Source of the DNA: Actimicrobium antarcticum | GTDB taxonomy: Bacteria > Pseudomonadota > Gammaproteobacteria > Burkholderiales > Burkholderiaceae_D | Assembly: GCF_039536745.1 (NCBI RefSeq) | Contig: NZ_BAAAZE010000008.1 | Coordinates: forward strand, 496,001-560,000 | Length of the DNA: 64,000 nucleotides | Direction of reading: 5' to 3' | In this document: piece after piece, positions 36,603 through 44,639 of the stretch | How positions within the stretch are numbered: position 1 is the stretch's first letter | Layout: every line of letters begins with the position of its first letter | Program-made: the position numbers and the translations under genes | Notes under the pieces: generated by a model | Told to the model about the DNA's origin: nothing | Seen by the model: only the letters and a program-made list of their open reading frames with translations | The model's database searches: none

Positions 36603-36960
36603 TTGGGCTTTGCAGCCAGCCCCTTCAAGGTGTTCGTCGGGCCGCAAACTTCATTACGCAAGCTACCGACTGTAGGTTGGGCTGCCAAGCCCAATATGCG
36701 TCAAGTTCCGTAGGCGGTCAATGTAGACGGAAGCGGTGTGCTGCGTCGGGTAGCGCGTGGCTGGATGCTTCGGAGCGCTAACAACGTCTGCTACCGACGA
36801 CCGTATAACCACCTCACAGGAAGTTTGACGCATGTTGGGCTTTGCAGCCCAACGATTCGGCAACGTCACTGTGATTATGTTTGCAGCTCAGTCTACGATT
36901 CCGGCCGTGCATGAAACGGTCAGCGGTGGGTTATGCTGCAAAGCCCAACTTGCTCCAAGT
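36603..36960. repeat. REP/BIME-like cluster of four palindromic units in alternating orientation
   Basis: Units built on TTGGGCT...AGCCCAA occur at 36603-36623 (degenerate), 36671-36705, 36822-36853 and 36925-36960. Unit 2 pairs TTGGGCT (36677-36683) with AGCCCAA (36688-36694); unit 3 pairs GTTGGGCT (36834-36841) with AGCCCAAC (36846-36853). The flank ATGCGTCAA beside unit 2 reappears as its reverse complement beside unit 3, so these are copies of one element of about 40 bp. Orientation alternates along the spacer, as in bacterial interspersed mosaic elements. No transposase gene is nearby. Confidence 0.72.
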
Positions 36961-37032
36961 TACGGCACGGGTCGCCACGGCGGTACCGTGACCACAACCA
37001 TAATCACCCATCGGTTTCACCTCGAAAACCTT

Positions 37033-37038
37033 TATAAT
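37033..37038 (+). promoter_or_regulatory. Possible -10 box (TATAAT) for fmdB-DUF502-aspS
   Basis: A perfect TATAAT lies 35 bases upstream of the fmdB ATG. No good TTGACA was found at 16-18 bases upstream, so the assignment is tentative. Confidence 0.4.
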
Positions 37039-37073
37039 CCAAGGCTTTGAACGCATTTTGCGGGGATTTTTTC

Positions 37074-37427
37074 ATGCCGATTTACGCGTACCGCTGTGAA
37101 GCGTGTGGTTTTGCCAAGGATGTGCTGCAAAAGATATCCGATCCGAAGTTGACCGATTGCCCGAGCTGCGGCAAATCGACCTTCAAGAAACAGCTGACAG
37201 CTGCCGGTTTCCAGCTCAAGGGTACCGGCTGGTATGCCACCGATTTCCGTGGCGGCACCGGTAGTGCAGTGCCACCGGTCAGCGCGGCAGAACCTGCGTC
37301 CAAATCCGGCGAAAGCGCGGCACCGGTCTCTGGTCAGGACAAGCCAGCGACACCGGCCGCAGCACCAGCGCCTGCAGCAGCGCCGGCCAAATCCGATTCC
37401 GGCGGTAGCACTCCGTCGGGCACCTGA
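37074..37427 (+). CDS. FmdB family zinc-ribbon protein
   Basis: This 117-residue protein starts with an FmdB zinc ribbon: MPIYAYRCEACG and CPSCGK give the CxxC...CxxC pattern within the first 42 residues. The motif FQLKGTGWYATDFRGG (about 51-66) is typical. The C-terminal half is low-complexity, rich in Ala, Pro, Ser and Gly, and probably disordered. The family was named for a formamidase-linked regulator, but its role is unknown. The ATG at 37074 follows GGGGA at seven bases. It leads fmdB-DUF502-aspS, a gene order common in betaproteobacteria. Confidence 0.87.
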   Translation: MPIYAYRCEACGFAKDVLQKISDPKLTDCPSCGKSTFKKQLTAAGFQLKGTGWYATDFRGGTGSAVPPVSAAEPASKSGESAAPVSGQDKPATPAAAPAPAAAPAKSDSGGSTPSGT

Positions 37428-37471
37428 TTTTCCCCGATCCGCCACCAACGTGGCAACAAGGTCTCGTCACC

Positions 37472-38107
37472 ATGATTCGTAAATATTTTGTCACCGGCCT
37501 GCTGATCCTGGTCCCGCTCGCCATCACGTTGTGGGTGGTCAATCTGATTATCGGCACGATGGACCAGTCGCTGTTGCTGTTGCCGGCGCGCTGGCGGCCC
37601 GAAGTGCTGTTCGGATTTGCGATTCCCGGACTGGGCACCATCCTGACGCTGCTGATCATCTTTTTTACGGGACTGGCGACGCGCAACTTTGTCGGCAATC
37701 ATGTGGTCATCTGGTGGGAGCGTCTGCTGACCCGCATCCCGGTAGTCAATTCGATCTATTCCAGCGTCAAGCAGGTTTCGGATACCTTGCTGTCATCGTC
37801 GGGCAATGCCTTTCGCAAGGCGGTGCTGGTCGAGTATCCGCGGCGCGGCAGCTGGACCATTGCTTTCCTCACCGGTGTGCCGGGTGGCGATGTACGCAAT
37901 CATCTGACGGGCGACTTCATCAGTATTTATGTGCCGACGACACCGAACCCCACCTCGGGATTTTTCCTGATGGTGCCGCGCAACGAGACCATCGAACTCG
38001 ACATGACGGTCGATGCAGCGCTGAAATACATTGTCTCGATGGGCGTCGTCGCTCCCGAGCATTTTGAAAAGAAAATCATCATTGATCCTGCGAAGGTCGT
38101 TAGCTAG
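37472..38107 (+). CDS. DUF502 family membrane protein
   Basis: This 211-residue protein has two N-terminal hydrophobic segments (about 5-30, YFVTGLLILVPLAITLWVVN; and about 48-70) and a soluble beta-rich C-terminal domain. Signatures of DUF502 are RIPVVNSIYSSVKQVSDTL near 88-106 and GDFISIYVPTTPNPTSGFFLMVP near 147-169. Function is unknown; the family recalls plant COV (continuous vascular ring) proteins. It lies 44 bp after fmdB and 60 bp before aspS, so probably in one transcript. Confidence 0.88.
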   Translation: MIRKYFVTGLLILVPLAITLWVVNLIIGTMDQSLLLLPARWRPEVLFGFAIPGLGTILTLLIIFFTGLATRNFVGNHVVIWWERLLTRIPVVNSIYSSVKQVSDTLLSSSGNAFRKAVLVEYPRRGSWTIAFLTGVPGGDVRNHLTGDFISIYVPTTPNPTSGFFLMVPRNETIELDMTVDAALKYIVSMGVVAPEHFEKKIIIDPAKVVS

Positions 38108-38167
38108 TCAGCTAGCTGCGGCGCAGGCACCACAGAACAATCGAATCACTGAATACGGAAACCGAAC

Positions 38168-39973
38168 ATGTCCATGCGAACCCAATACTGCGGCCTCACT
38201 ACAGAGGCGCTTCTCGGCCAAACCGTCAGCCTGTGCGGCTGGGTACATCGCCGGCGCGATCACGGTGGCGTGATCTTCATCGACCTGCGTGATCGCGAAG
38301 GTCTGGTACAGGTAGTCTGCAATCCCGAGCAGGCCGAGGTCTTCAGCACCGCCGAAATCGTGCGCAATGAATTCTGCATGCGCGTCACCGGCGTGGTGCG
38401 CCTGCGTCCTGACGGCACCATCAACAGCAACCTGGCCTCGGGCAAGATCGAAGTCCTGTGCGAAGAGCTGGAAGTCCTGAACCCGTCGGTGACGCCGCCG
38501 TTCCAGCTGGATGACGACAATCTGTCCGAAACCACCCGCCTGACGCACCGCGTGCTGGATCTGCGCCGTCCGCAGATGCAGAACAACCTGCGCCTGCGCT
38601 ACAAGGTGACGATGGAGGTGCGCAAGTTCCTCGACCAGCATGGCTTCATCGACATCGAAACACCGATGCTGACCAAGTCGACGCCCGAAGGCGCGCGCGA
38701 TTATCTGGTGCCATCGCGCGTCAATGCCGGCCAGTTCTTTGCGCTGCCGCAGTCGCCGCAACTGTTCAAGCAATTGTTGATGGTGGCCAACTTCGACCGC
38801 TACTACCAGATCGTCAAATGCTTCCGCGACGAAGACCTGCGTGCCGATCGCCAGCCCGAATTTACCCAGATCGATTGCGAAACCTCGTTCATGAACGAGC
38901 AGGAAATCCGTGACATGTTCGAGGGCATGATCCGGCTGGTCTTCAAGAACGCACTCGACATCGACCTGCCGAACCCGTTCCCGGTGATGCCGTATGCCGA
39001 AGCGATGGGCATGTACGGTTCCGACAAGCCCGACATGCGCGTCAAGCTGGCGTTCACCGATCTCACCGACGTGATGAAGGATGTCGATTTCAAGGTCTTT
39101 TCGGGTGCGGCCAACATGCTCGGCGGTCGTGTGGTGGGTATGCGCGTGCCGGGTGGCAGCGCGATGCCGCGTTCGGAAATCGATGCCTACACCCAGTTCG
39201 TCGCGATCTATGGCGCCAAGGGTCTGGCCTACATCAAGGTCAACGAGATCGCCAAGGGCCGCGATGGCCTGCAGTCACCGATCGTCAAGAACCTGCATGA
39301 CGCCGCATTGACCCGCATCCTGGAACTGACCGGTGCGCAGGACGGCGACCTGATTTTCTTTGGCGCCGACAAGGCCAAGGTCGTCAACGATGCCATCGGC
39401 GCGCTGCGCGTCAAAATCGGCCATTCCGATTTCGGCAAGAAGCACGACCTGTTCGATGATGTCTGGAAGCCATTGTGGGTAGTCGATTTTCCGATGTTCG
39501 AATACGACGAAGAGGGCGACCGCTGGCATGCCGCGCACCATCCGTTCACGGCGCCCAAAGACGGCCACGAAGATTTCCTCGAAACCGATCCGGGCAAGTG
39601 CATCGCCAAAGCCTACGACATGGTCCTGAACGGTTGGGAACTGGGCGGCGGATCGATCCGTATCCATCGCGCTGAAGTGCAAAGCAAGGTCTTCCGCGCG
39701 ATGAAGATCGACGACGATGAAGCGCAGCTGAAGTTCGGCTTCCTGCTCGATGCGTTGCAATACGGTGCACCGCCGCATGGTGGTCTGGCGTTCGGCCTGG
39801 ATCGCATCGTCACGATGATGACCGGTGCCGATTCGATCCGCGACGTGATCGCCTTCCCGAAAACTCAGCGTGCGCAATGTCTGCTGACGCAGGCGCCATC
39901 GGCTGTCGACGAGAAGCAGCTGCGCGAGTTGCACATCCGCTTGCGCAGTGTCGAGCCGGTGGTCAAAGGCTAA
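38168..39973 (+). CDS. aspS: Aspartyl-tRNA synthetase
   Basis: AspS charges tRNA-Asp (and in many bacteria lacking AsnRS also tRNA-Asn). The 601-residue length fits the bacterial type: an N-terminal OB-fold anticodon domain (about 1-110, LCGWVHRRRDHGGVIFIDLRDREG), the class II catalytic core with motif 2 CFRDEDLRADRQPEFTQID near 217-235, a GAD insertion domain (about 290-420), and motif 3 GLAFGLDRIV near 539-548. The ATG at 38168 is two codons before another ATG. A terminator follows. Discriminating against non-discriminating cannot be decided without knowing whether asnS or gatCAB is present. Confidence 0.97.
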   Translation: MSMRTQYCGLTTEALLGQTVSLCGWVHRRRDHGGVIFIDLRDREGLVQVVCNPEQAEVFSTAEIVRNEFCMRVTGVVRLRPDGTINSNLASGKIEVLCEELEVLNPSVTPPFQLDDDNLSETTRLTHRVLDLRRPQMQNNLRLRYKVTMEVRKFLDQHGFIDIETPMLTKSTPEGARDYLVPSRVNAGQFFALPQSPQLFKQLLMVANFDRYYQIVKCFRDEDLRADRQPEFTQIDCETSFMNEQEIRDMFEGMIRLVFKNALDIDLPNPFPVMPYAEAMGMYGSDKPDMRVKLAFTDLTDVMKDVDFKVFSGAANMLGGRVVGMRVPGGSAMPRSEIDAYTQFVAIYGAKGLAYIKVNEIAKGRDGLQSPIVKNLHDAALTRILELTGAQDGDLIFFGADKAKVVNDAIGALRVKIGHSDFGKKHDLFDDVWKPLWVVDFPMFEYDEEGDRWHAAHHPFTAPKDGHEDFLETDPGKCIAKAYDMVLNGWELGGGSIRIHRAEVQSKVFRAMKIDDDEAQLKFGFLLDALQYGAPPHGGLAFGLDRIVTMMTGADSIRDVIAFPKTQRAQCLLTQAPSAVDEKQLRELHIRLRSVEPVVKG

Positions 39974-39993
39974 AGTCGTTTCAGGGCATAATC

Positions 39994-40023
39994 AAAAGGC
40001 GCGAGTTTTCGCGCCTTTTTTTT
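39994..40023 (+). terminator. Rho-independent terminator after aspS
   Basis: Stem GGCGCGA (39998-40004) and TCGCGCC (40009-40015) with a four-base GTTT loop, preceded by an A-run and followed by eight T. It lies 20 bases after the aspS stop and separates aspS from nudB. Confidence 0.88.
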
Positions 40024-40070
40024 CGCTTGTTTGTTCATCGTTTATCGTCCATCGTTCACCGCTCCCCTCC

Positions 40071-40565
40071 ATGACCACACCCCAATTCAAGATCCCCGAA
40101 TCCGTACTGGTAGTCATCCATACCACCGAGCTCGACGTACTGCTGATCGAACGGGTCGACAAGCCCGGTTTCTGGCAATCCGTCACAGGCTCGAAGGATG
40201 CGCCGGACGAACCGCTGGCCTTTACCGCCGCCCGCGAGGTGGCAGAAGAAACCGGCATTCTGATCACCCGCGGCGGTGCGCCCGCGCCGTCCGACCTGCG
40301 CGACTGGCTGCAGGAAAACCTCTATGACATCTATCCGGTCTGGCGGCACCGCTACGCACCGGGCGTCACACGCAACACCGAACACGTCTTCAGCCTGCAA
40401 GTGCCGCGCGATATCGTCATCACTCTGTCTGCTCGCGAACATACGCAGTACCAGTGGCTCCCGTATCATCTGGCTGCCGATCAATGTTTCTCTCCGTCGA
40501 ATGCCGAGGCTATCTTGCAACTACCCGCCAGACTGCGTGCACCGGAGCCACCAGGCACTACATGA
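40071..40565 (+). CDS. nudB: Dihydroneopterin triphosphate diphosphatase NudB
   Basis: NudB removes pyrophosphate from dihydroneopterin triphosphate in folate synthesis. The 164-residue protein has a full Nudix box near 41-63 (G-x5-E-x7-REVAEETGI), preceded by GFWQSVTGS, the substrate-side signature of this subfamily. A late QYQWLPYHLA segment is also typical. The frame is open far upstream, but the ATG at 40071 gives the family start. aspS-nudB is a conserved neighbour pair. Its stop overlaps the next ATG as ATGA, so the following phosphodiesterase is likely coupled. Confidence 0.92.
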   Translation: MTTPQFKIPESVLVVIHTTELDVLLIERVDKPGFWQSVTGSKDAPDEPLAFTAAREVAEETGILITRGGAPAPSDLRDWLQENLYDIYPVWRHRYAPGVTRNTEHVFSLQVPRDIVITLSAREHTQYQWLPYHLAADQCFSPSNAEAILQLPARLRAPEPPGTT

Positions 40566-41356
40566 AAATCCGTATTGCGACTTACAACATCCACAAGGGC
40601 GTGTCCTCGTTCGGCAGCAAGCCACGCATCGTTGCGCTGAAGCAGGCGCTGACGACCATGCAGGCCGACGTCTATTTTTTGCAGGAAGTACAGGGTCGGC
40701 ATGACCTGCTGGCGGCGCGTCATGCCGCTGCATGGCCGGGTCAGTCCCAGTATGAATTCCTGGCGGGCGATTCGCACCAGAGCGCTTATGGCATGAACGC
40801 GGTATACGACCACGGCCATCATGGCAATGCACTGCTGAGCAATTTCCCGATTGCCTCATCGCGCAACCAGGATGTGTCGGACCACAAGTACGAAGCACGC
40901 GGCATCCTGCATTGTGTGATCCACAACGATGGACTGGATGTGCACTGCTACGTGGTCCACCTGGGCCTGTTTGCCGGAGGGCGTCGGCGTCAGGCTGATG
41001 CATTGATCGAGGCGGTGCAGGACTCGGCGCCACCTGGTGCGCCGGTGATCATCGCCGGTGATTTCAATGACTGGGGTAATAGTCTGAGCGAGATGATGCG
41101 CAGCCGGCTTGGTGTCAATGAAGTATTCGACGAGCGTGCACCGCGCTTCGGCATGGGCAGCTTCCTGAGTCGCCTGCGCGGCGCGACGCCAAAAATTCAG
41201 CCTGCCCGCACATTCCCGGCAGCGATGCCTTTCCTGCAACTGGACCGGATCTATGTGCGCGGCTTTCGGGTCGAGTCTGCCGAGGTGCTGCACGGTGCGC
41301 TGTGGGCGCGCCTGTCCGATCATGCACCGATCGTTGCGACGCTCCAGCTGACATGA
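40562..41356 (+). CDS. Endonuclease/exonuclease/phosphatase family protein (YbhP-like)
   Basis: This 264-residue metal-dependent phosphodiesterase of the EEP (DNase I-like) superfamily starts with RIATYNIHKG (3-12). It has FLQEVQG near 39, the paired catalytic GDFNDWGN near 165-172 and the terminal SDHAPIVATL with the general-base His. No signal peptide is visible. It is followed by clsB after 19 bp; in E. coli the homologous pair is ybhP-clsB. A lipid-linked substrate is therefore plausible but not shown. The ATG overlaps the nudB stop by four bases. Confidence 0.88.
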   Translation: MKIRIATYNIHKGVSSFGSKPRIVALKQALTTMQADVYFLQEVQGRHDLLAARHAAAWPGQSQYEFLAGDSHQSAYGMNAVYDHGHHGNALLSNFPIASSRNQDVSDHKYEARGILHCVIHNDGLDVHCYVVHLGLFAGGRRRQADALIEAVQDSAPPGAPVIIAGDFNDWGNSLSEMMRSRLGVNEVFDERAPRFGMGSFLSRLRGATPKIQPARTFPAAMPFLQLDRIYVRGFRVESAEVLHGALWARLSDHAPIVATLQLT

Positions 41357-41375
41357 ACCGAACCGGGTTGCCGCG

Positions 41376-42539
41376 ATGCGCACAGTAAGCTTTGTCGCTG
41401 ACAATCAGCTCAGGCTGCTTGAGTGCGGTGCAGAGTTTTTCCCTGCGCTGATCAACGCGCTTGACGTTGCGAGTGCCGAAATTCATCTGGAGACCTACAT
41501 CTTTGCGGACGATGCGATTGGCGCCAGCGTCAAGGCGGCGTTGATCCGCGCAGCCAGCCGCGGCGTGATGGTCTATGTGGTTACGGACTGGATCGGCACC
41601 GGCCGGGCGCAGTCGGGCCTGCTGGACGCCGAGTTTCGCGCTGCCGGTGTCCACCATCGGAGTTTCAATCCGTGGTTTCGGCGCGGTCTGGCGCGTACGC
41701 ATCGCAAAATGTGCGTGGTCGACCGCTCGCTTGCCTTTATCGGCGGACTCAACATCAATGACGACATGATCTCGGACGACGACTCCCGCAGCGTTTTGCC
41801 GGAGCCGCGCTGGGATTTTGCCGTGGAAATCCGTGGTCCTCTGGTGGCGGCGATGCACCGTGAAACCGAGGCGCAATGGCTGCGCCTGGGTAGCCTGAAA
41901 ATCAAAGTGCGCTGGGAATTATTTCGTGAAACACGCATCCTGAGCCGTGCGGGTCGTGTCGGCAGTGCGCTGGCCGGACTGGTGATCCGGGACAATCTGC
42001 GCAACCGTCGCACCATCCAGCGTGCCACGTTGCGGGCACTCGGCGGAGCCCACAAGAGCGCCGTCCTGACCACGCCGTATTTCGCACCGGGCCGCAAGAT
42101 GCGCGAGGCGCTGTCGCAAGCCGCCTTGCGCGGTATTGATGTGACGCTGCTGCTGGGAGTAGGTCAGTTCCGCATGCAGGACGCGGTGGCGCATTCGTTT
42201 TATCCGAAGTTGCTGGAGAGTGGCGTCAAGGTGGTCGAATTCCGCCGCACCCAGTTGCATGCCAAAGCGGCGGTCATTGATGACGACTGGGCTACCGTCG
42301 GCTCCAGCAACTACGACGGATTAAGCCTGTTCCTGAATCAGGAAGCCAACGTTGTCATCAAGGACGCCGCGTTCGCGACGACGTTACGCGGTCATCTCGA
42401 ACGCGCCATTGCAGCCAGTGCGCTGATTGCGCCCGAAGCATTCGCCGGCATCGGCCGGCTCGAACGGATCTGGTACGGCATGGCGTATTTCCTCTACCGG
42501 AATGCCCTGCGCCTGGCCACCTTTGGACGGTATTCATGA
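41376..42539 (+). CDS. clsB: Cardiolipin synthase ClsB
   Basis: ClsB joins two phosphatidylglycerol molecules (or PG plus another alcohol) into cardiolipin at the inner membrane. The 387-residue length is that of ClsB rather than ClsA, and it lacks the N-terminal membrane helices of ClsA. Two phospholipase-D HKD motifs are present: HRKMCVVDRSLAFIGGLN near 109-126 and HAKAAVIDDDWATVGSSNYD near 290-309. It follows the EEP gene as in the enterobacterial ybhP-clsB-ybhN operon; no ybhN lies downstream, where the strand changes. Confidence 0.94.
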   Translation: MRTVSFVADNQLRLLECGAEFFPALINALDVASAEIHLETYIFADDAIGASVKAALIRAASRGVMVYVVTDWIGTGRAQSGLLDAEFRAAGVHHRSFNPWFRRGLARTHRKMCVVDRSLAFIGGLNINDDMISDDDSRSVLPEPRWDFAVEIRGPLVAAMHRETEAQWLRLGSLKIKVRWELFRETRILSRAGRVGSALAGLVIRDNLRNRRTIQRATLRALGGAHKSAVLTTPYFAPGRKMREALSQAALRGIDVTLLLGVGQFRMQDAVAHSFYPKLLESGVKVVEFRRTQLHAKAAVIDDDWATVGSSNYDGLSLFLNQEANVVIKDAAFATTLRGHLERAIAASALIAPEAFAGIGRLERIWYGMAYFLYRNALRLATFGRYS

Positions 42540-42568
42540 TGCCCGACCAGATTCCCGCCGCCGTCATG

Positions 42569-43294
42569 TTACACCTTCACCCACGCGCCCTTGTAAATGA
42601 CCGGCCCGGTTGGCCCTTTTTTCGGCAGCGGCGCGCCGCCTTTGGGCTCCAGCGACACTGCCAGCAGAGGGATCGATTGCGGCGTCATGTCGGTCGGCAG
42701 CGGCAGAGTGATGCTGCCATCGCTGGCCAGCAGGCCGAGGGAACGCGGCATGCCGTCCTTGGGTACCGCCCACAATTCCAGACTCTTGTCGGCAGCGATA
42801 TTCTGGTGGTTGACGAGTTTGATCGTGACTTGCCGGGTTGCCGGATCCCCCGTAGCCAGCGCCACCGGTACGGCTTGATCATCCGTCAGCATGGCCACAT
42901 ACGACGTGCCGGGTGCGACGGACTCAGGTTGCCGGGTGACCAGCACACCCACCAATATGGTCGCCAGCGCAGTCGAGACCATGCCAAGTCCGCGCCAGAA
43001 CGCCAGGTCTTCGCGCAAACCGCGCCAGAATGCATAGCGGTCGCTGGTCCGTTGCGTGTCCGGCAGATTCAACTTGCGCGCGATACCACTCCACACACGC
43101 GGCGGTGGTAGTTCGGCTGATGCAAATTCGGCGATCGGACACAAGCGGTCTTGCCACTCCGCCACGGCGCGACGCAGTACGGCGCTGTTCGCCAGCAATC
43201 CATCGAAGCGACGCAGGGCGCCGCCTCTGAGGGTGCCAAGCACATATTCGGCACTCAGGCGTTCGATGAGTTTTTCGTTATCGAGAATGTTCAT
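42569..43294 (-). CDS. Anti-sigma factor, RskA family
   Basis: This 241-residue membrane protein is predicted to hold its cognate ECF sigma factor inactive. An N-terminal cytosolic anti-sigma domain (about 1-90, starting AEYVLGTLRGGALRRFDGLL near 16-35) is followed by one membrane span near 107-125 (MVSTALATILVGVLVTR). A periplasmic RskA/anti-sigma-K domain then runs to the end (SLELWAVPKDGMPRSLGLL). The ATG at 43294 overlaps the sigma gene stop as ATGA, indicating coupled synthesis. The frame extends to 43318, but that start lies inside the sigma gene. Confidence 0.9.
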   Translation of the reverse strand: MNILDNEKLIERLSAEYVLGTLRGGALRRFDGLLANSAVLRRAVAEWQDRLCPIAEFASAELPPPRVWSGIARKLNLPDTQRTSDRYAFWRGLREDLAFWRGLGMVSTALATILVGVLVTRQPESVAPGTSYVAMLTDDQAVPVALATGDPATRQVTIKLVNHQNIAADKSLELWAVPKDGMPRSLGLLASDGSITLPLPTDMTPQSIPLLAVSLEPKGGAPLPKKGPTGPVIYKGAWVKV

Positions 43295-43884
43295 TCTCCT
43301 TCTGCTTTCTTCAAACAAACCCGCAGTCGCTCCAGCCCGCGTCGGATCCAGGTTTTGACCGTGCCGATTGGCAGATGCAAATGTTCAGCGACTTCGCTGT
43401 GAGACATGTCGTGATAAAACGCCATTGCAATCGCCTGGCGATGCAGTCCGTCGATGCGTCCGAAGCAAATCGCCAATATTTTCGACTCCTGAGTCAATTG
43501 CAGCGTCTGGATCGGTGTCGGGTCAGCGCTTTCAAGTGCGTCCATCACATCCTTGTCAAAGTTGTCTGCATCGATCTCGACCGTGTGCTCCACCCGGCGC
43601 AGTAGATCAAACGCCTTGTTGCGTACGATCGTGGTCATCCATGTCATTGGCGCGGCCAGACTGGCCTGATAGCTTGCGGCGTTATTCCAGATGCTGACAA
43701 AACTTTCCTGCAGCACCTCTTCCGCAGACTCGCGCTTGCCTAGTATACGCAGCGCAAAGCCAAACAGTTTCGGAGAAGTTGCATCGTAGATATTTCGAAA
43801 TGCCGCCGGGTCCTTGCGCGCGACTGCGGCAAGCAGAATCTTGAGTTGCTGGGGGTCGGGAATAGACAATTTTGGGTCCGTCAA
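43291..43884 (-). CDS. ECF RNA polymerase sigma factor (SigK/RpoE-like)
   Basis: This 197-residue extracytoplasmic-function sigma factor has region 2 at about 25-95, with FGFALRILGKRESAEEVLQESFVSIW and the DNA-melting MTWMTTIVRNKAFDLLRR. Region 4 (about 135-190) has AFYHDMSHSEVAEHLHLPIGTVKTWIRRGLERLR. The anti-sigma gene follows with a four-base overlap. The only start in frame before an upstream stop is a TTG at 43884; no Shine-Dalgarno sequence precedes it, so initiation may be weak. Autoregulation is usual for such pairs, but no promoter could be assigned. Confidence 0.91.
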   Translation of the reverse strand: MTDPKLSIPDPQQLKILLAAVARKDPAAFRNIYDATSPKLFGFALRILGKRESAEEVLQESFVSIWNNAASYQASLAAPMTWMTTIVRNKAFDLLRRVEHTVEIDADNFDKDVMDALESADPTPIQTLQLTQESKILAICFGRIDGLHRQAIAMAFYHDMSHSEVAEHLHLPIGTVKTWIRRGLERLRVCLKKAEGE

Positions 43885-43953
43885 GAGAGGTGGGCGAGCT
43901 GCCGACAGGCACCGTTGTAATTAGCCAGTATTTTTGTACACGGAGGCTACATC

Positions 43954-44022
43954 ATGGCAGCACTTTTTGCTTGGCTGATTGATAAAAAATCGGCATTGAG
44001 GCCGTGCGGCAGGCGCGACTGA
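43954..44022 (+). CDS. Possible 22-residue small protein
   Basis: An ATG at 43954 is preceded by a strong GGAGG (43942-43946) at seven bases and opens a 22-codon frame. The peptide begins MAALFAWLIDKK and ends Arg/Cys-rich and positively charged. It lies alone between the divergent sigma-factor gene and hslR. The strong ribosome site is the main support; there is no homologue I recognise. It could be a leader peptide or a chance frame. Confidence 0.3.
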   Translation: MAALFAWLIDKKSALRPCGRRD

Positions 44023-44075
44023 AAAGGTAGACCGCTACAGCTACAATTCAGACTAATCCAACTCTACGGGCTTCC

Positions 44076-44456
44076 ATGGACAGTATTTCCGTACGCATCG
44101 ACAAGTGGCTCTGGGCGGCGCGTTTTTTCAAGACCCGTTCCCTCGCAACCGACGCCGTCGATAACGGCAAGGTGCGCCTCAATGGCGCACGGACCAAACC
44201 TGCGCACAGCGTCAAGCCGGGCGACTTGCTGTCTATCCACAATGGCGCTACGGAATGGGACGTCCACGTGCGGGCGTTGGCGGAGGTGCGCGGATCGGCG
44301 GACGCGGCGCGCACGCTGTACACCGAGACGCAGGACAGCATCCGGCGCCGTGACAACGATGCCGAGCAGCGCAAGCTGTATCGGGAGCCCGGTACCACGC
44401 TCAAGGGACGTCCCACCAAGCGCGACCGGCGTGCGCTTGAACGCAGCAGTTCGTGA
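44076..44456 (+). CDS. hslR: S4-domain RNA-binding heat-shock protein Hsp15 (HslR)
   Basis: Hsp15 binds 50S subunits carrying a stalled nascent chain with attached tRNA and helps recycle them after heat stress. The 126-residue protein has the S4 fold at about 6-65, with RIDKWLWAARFFKTRSLATDAVDNGKVRLNG, then the conserved late region ending in a basic tail (LKGRPTKRDRRALER). Length and motif fit HslR well. It is divergent from the sigma/anti-sigma pair and upstream of the fatty-acid operon; no heat-shock promoter was recognised. Confidence 0.92.
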   Translation: MDSISVRIDKWLWAARFFKTRSLATDAVDNGKVRLNGARTKPAHSVKPGDLLSIHNGATEWDVHVRALAEVRGSADAARTLYTETQDSIRRRDNDAEQRKLYREPGTTLKGRPTKRDRRALERSSS

Positions 44457-44572
44457 CGCTGCAGTACCCATTTGACAGCTGTCTTCCCATTATTTAAGAC
44501 GCACCGCACGGTGTGTTGCTTGTATAGAACTGCCACTCTAAGTTCCCTCTTTACTTTTAAGGGGGGGTGCAT

Positions 44573-44592
44573 AATAGTACGAACGTACGATT
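44573..44592. promoter_or_regulatory. Palindromic operator upstream of the TetR gene
   Basis: AATAGTACG (44573-44581) and CGTACGATT (44584-44592) are inverted copies with one mismatch, two bases apart, and centred 57 bases before the TetR start. The element overlaps a CATAAT -10-like box (44570-44575). A site of this shape next to a TetR-family gene is likely its autoregulatory operator. I recall a GTACG-nn-CGTAC-type motif for fatty-acid degradation regulators of betaproteobacteria; that link needs checking. Confidence 0.65.
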
Positions 44593-44639
44593 ATTTACGG
44601 TCATGGTGTCTTCATGGCCATACACAGACAGGATAGACC

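Larger units (their letters stand above)
36532..37073 (+). other. Gene-free spacer carrying repeats and a likely fmdB promoter
   Basis: This 542-bp stretch has no convincing reading frame. It contains four degenerate copies of a REP-like palindrome (listed separately) and a TATAAT at 37033-37038 about 35 bases before the fmdB start. The rest shows nothing recognisable. Confidence 0.7.

Noticed and set aside
36532..37073. Insertion sequence remnant in the spacer before fmdB
   Set aside because: No terminal inverted repeats bounding the region and no transposase fragment; the repeats fit REP-like elements better.
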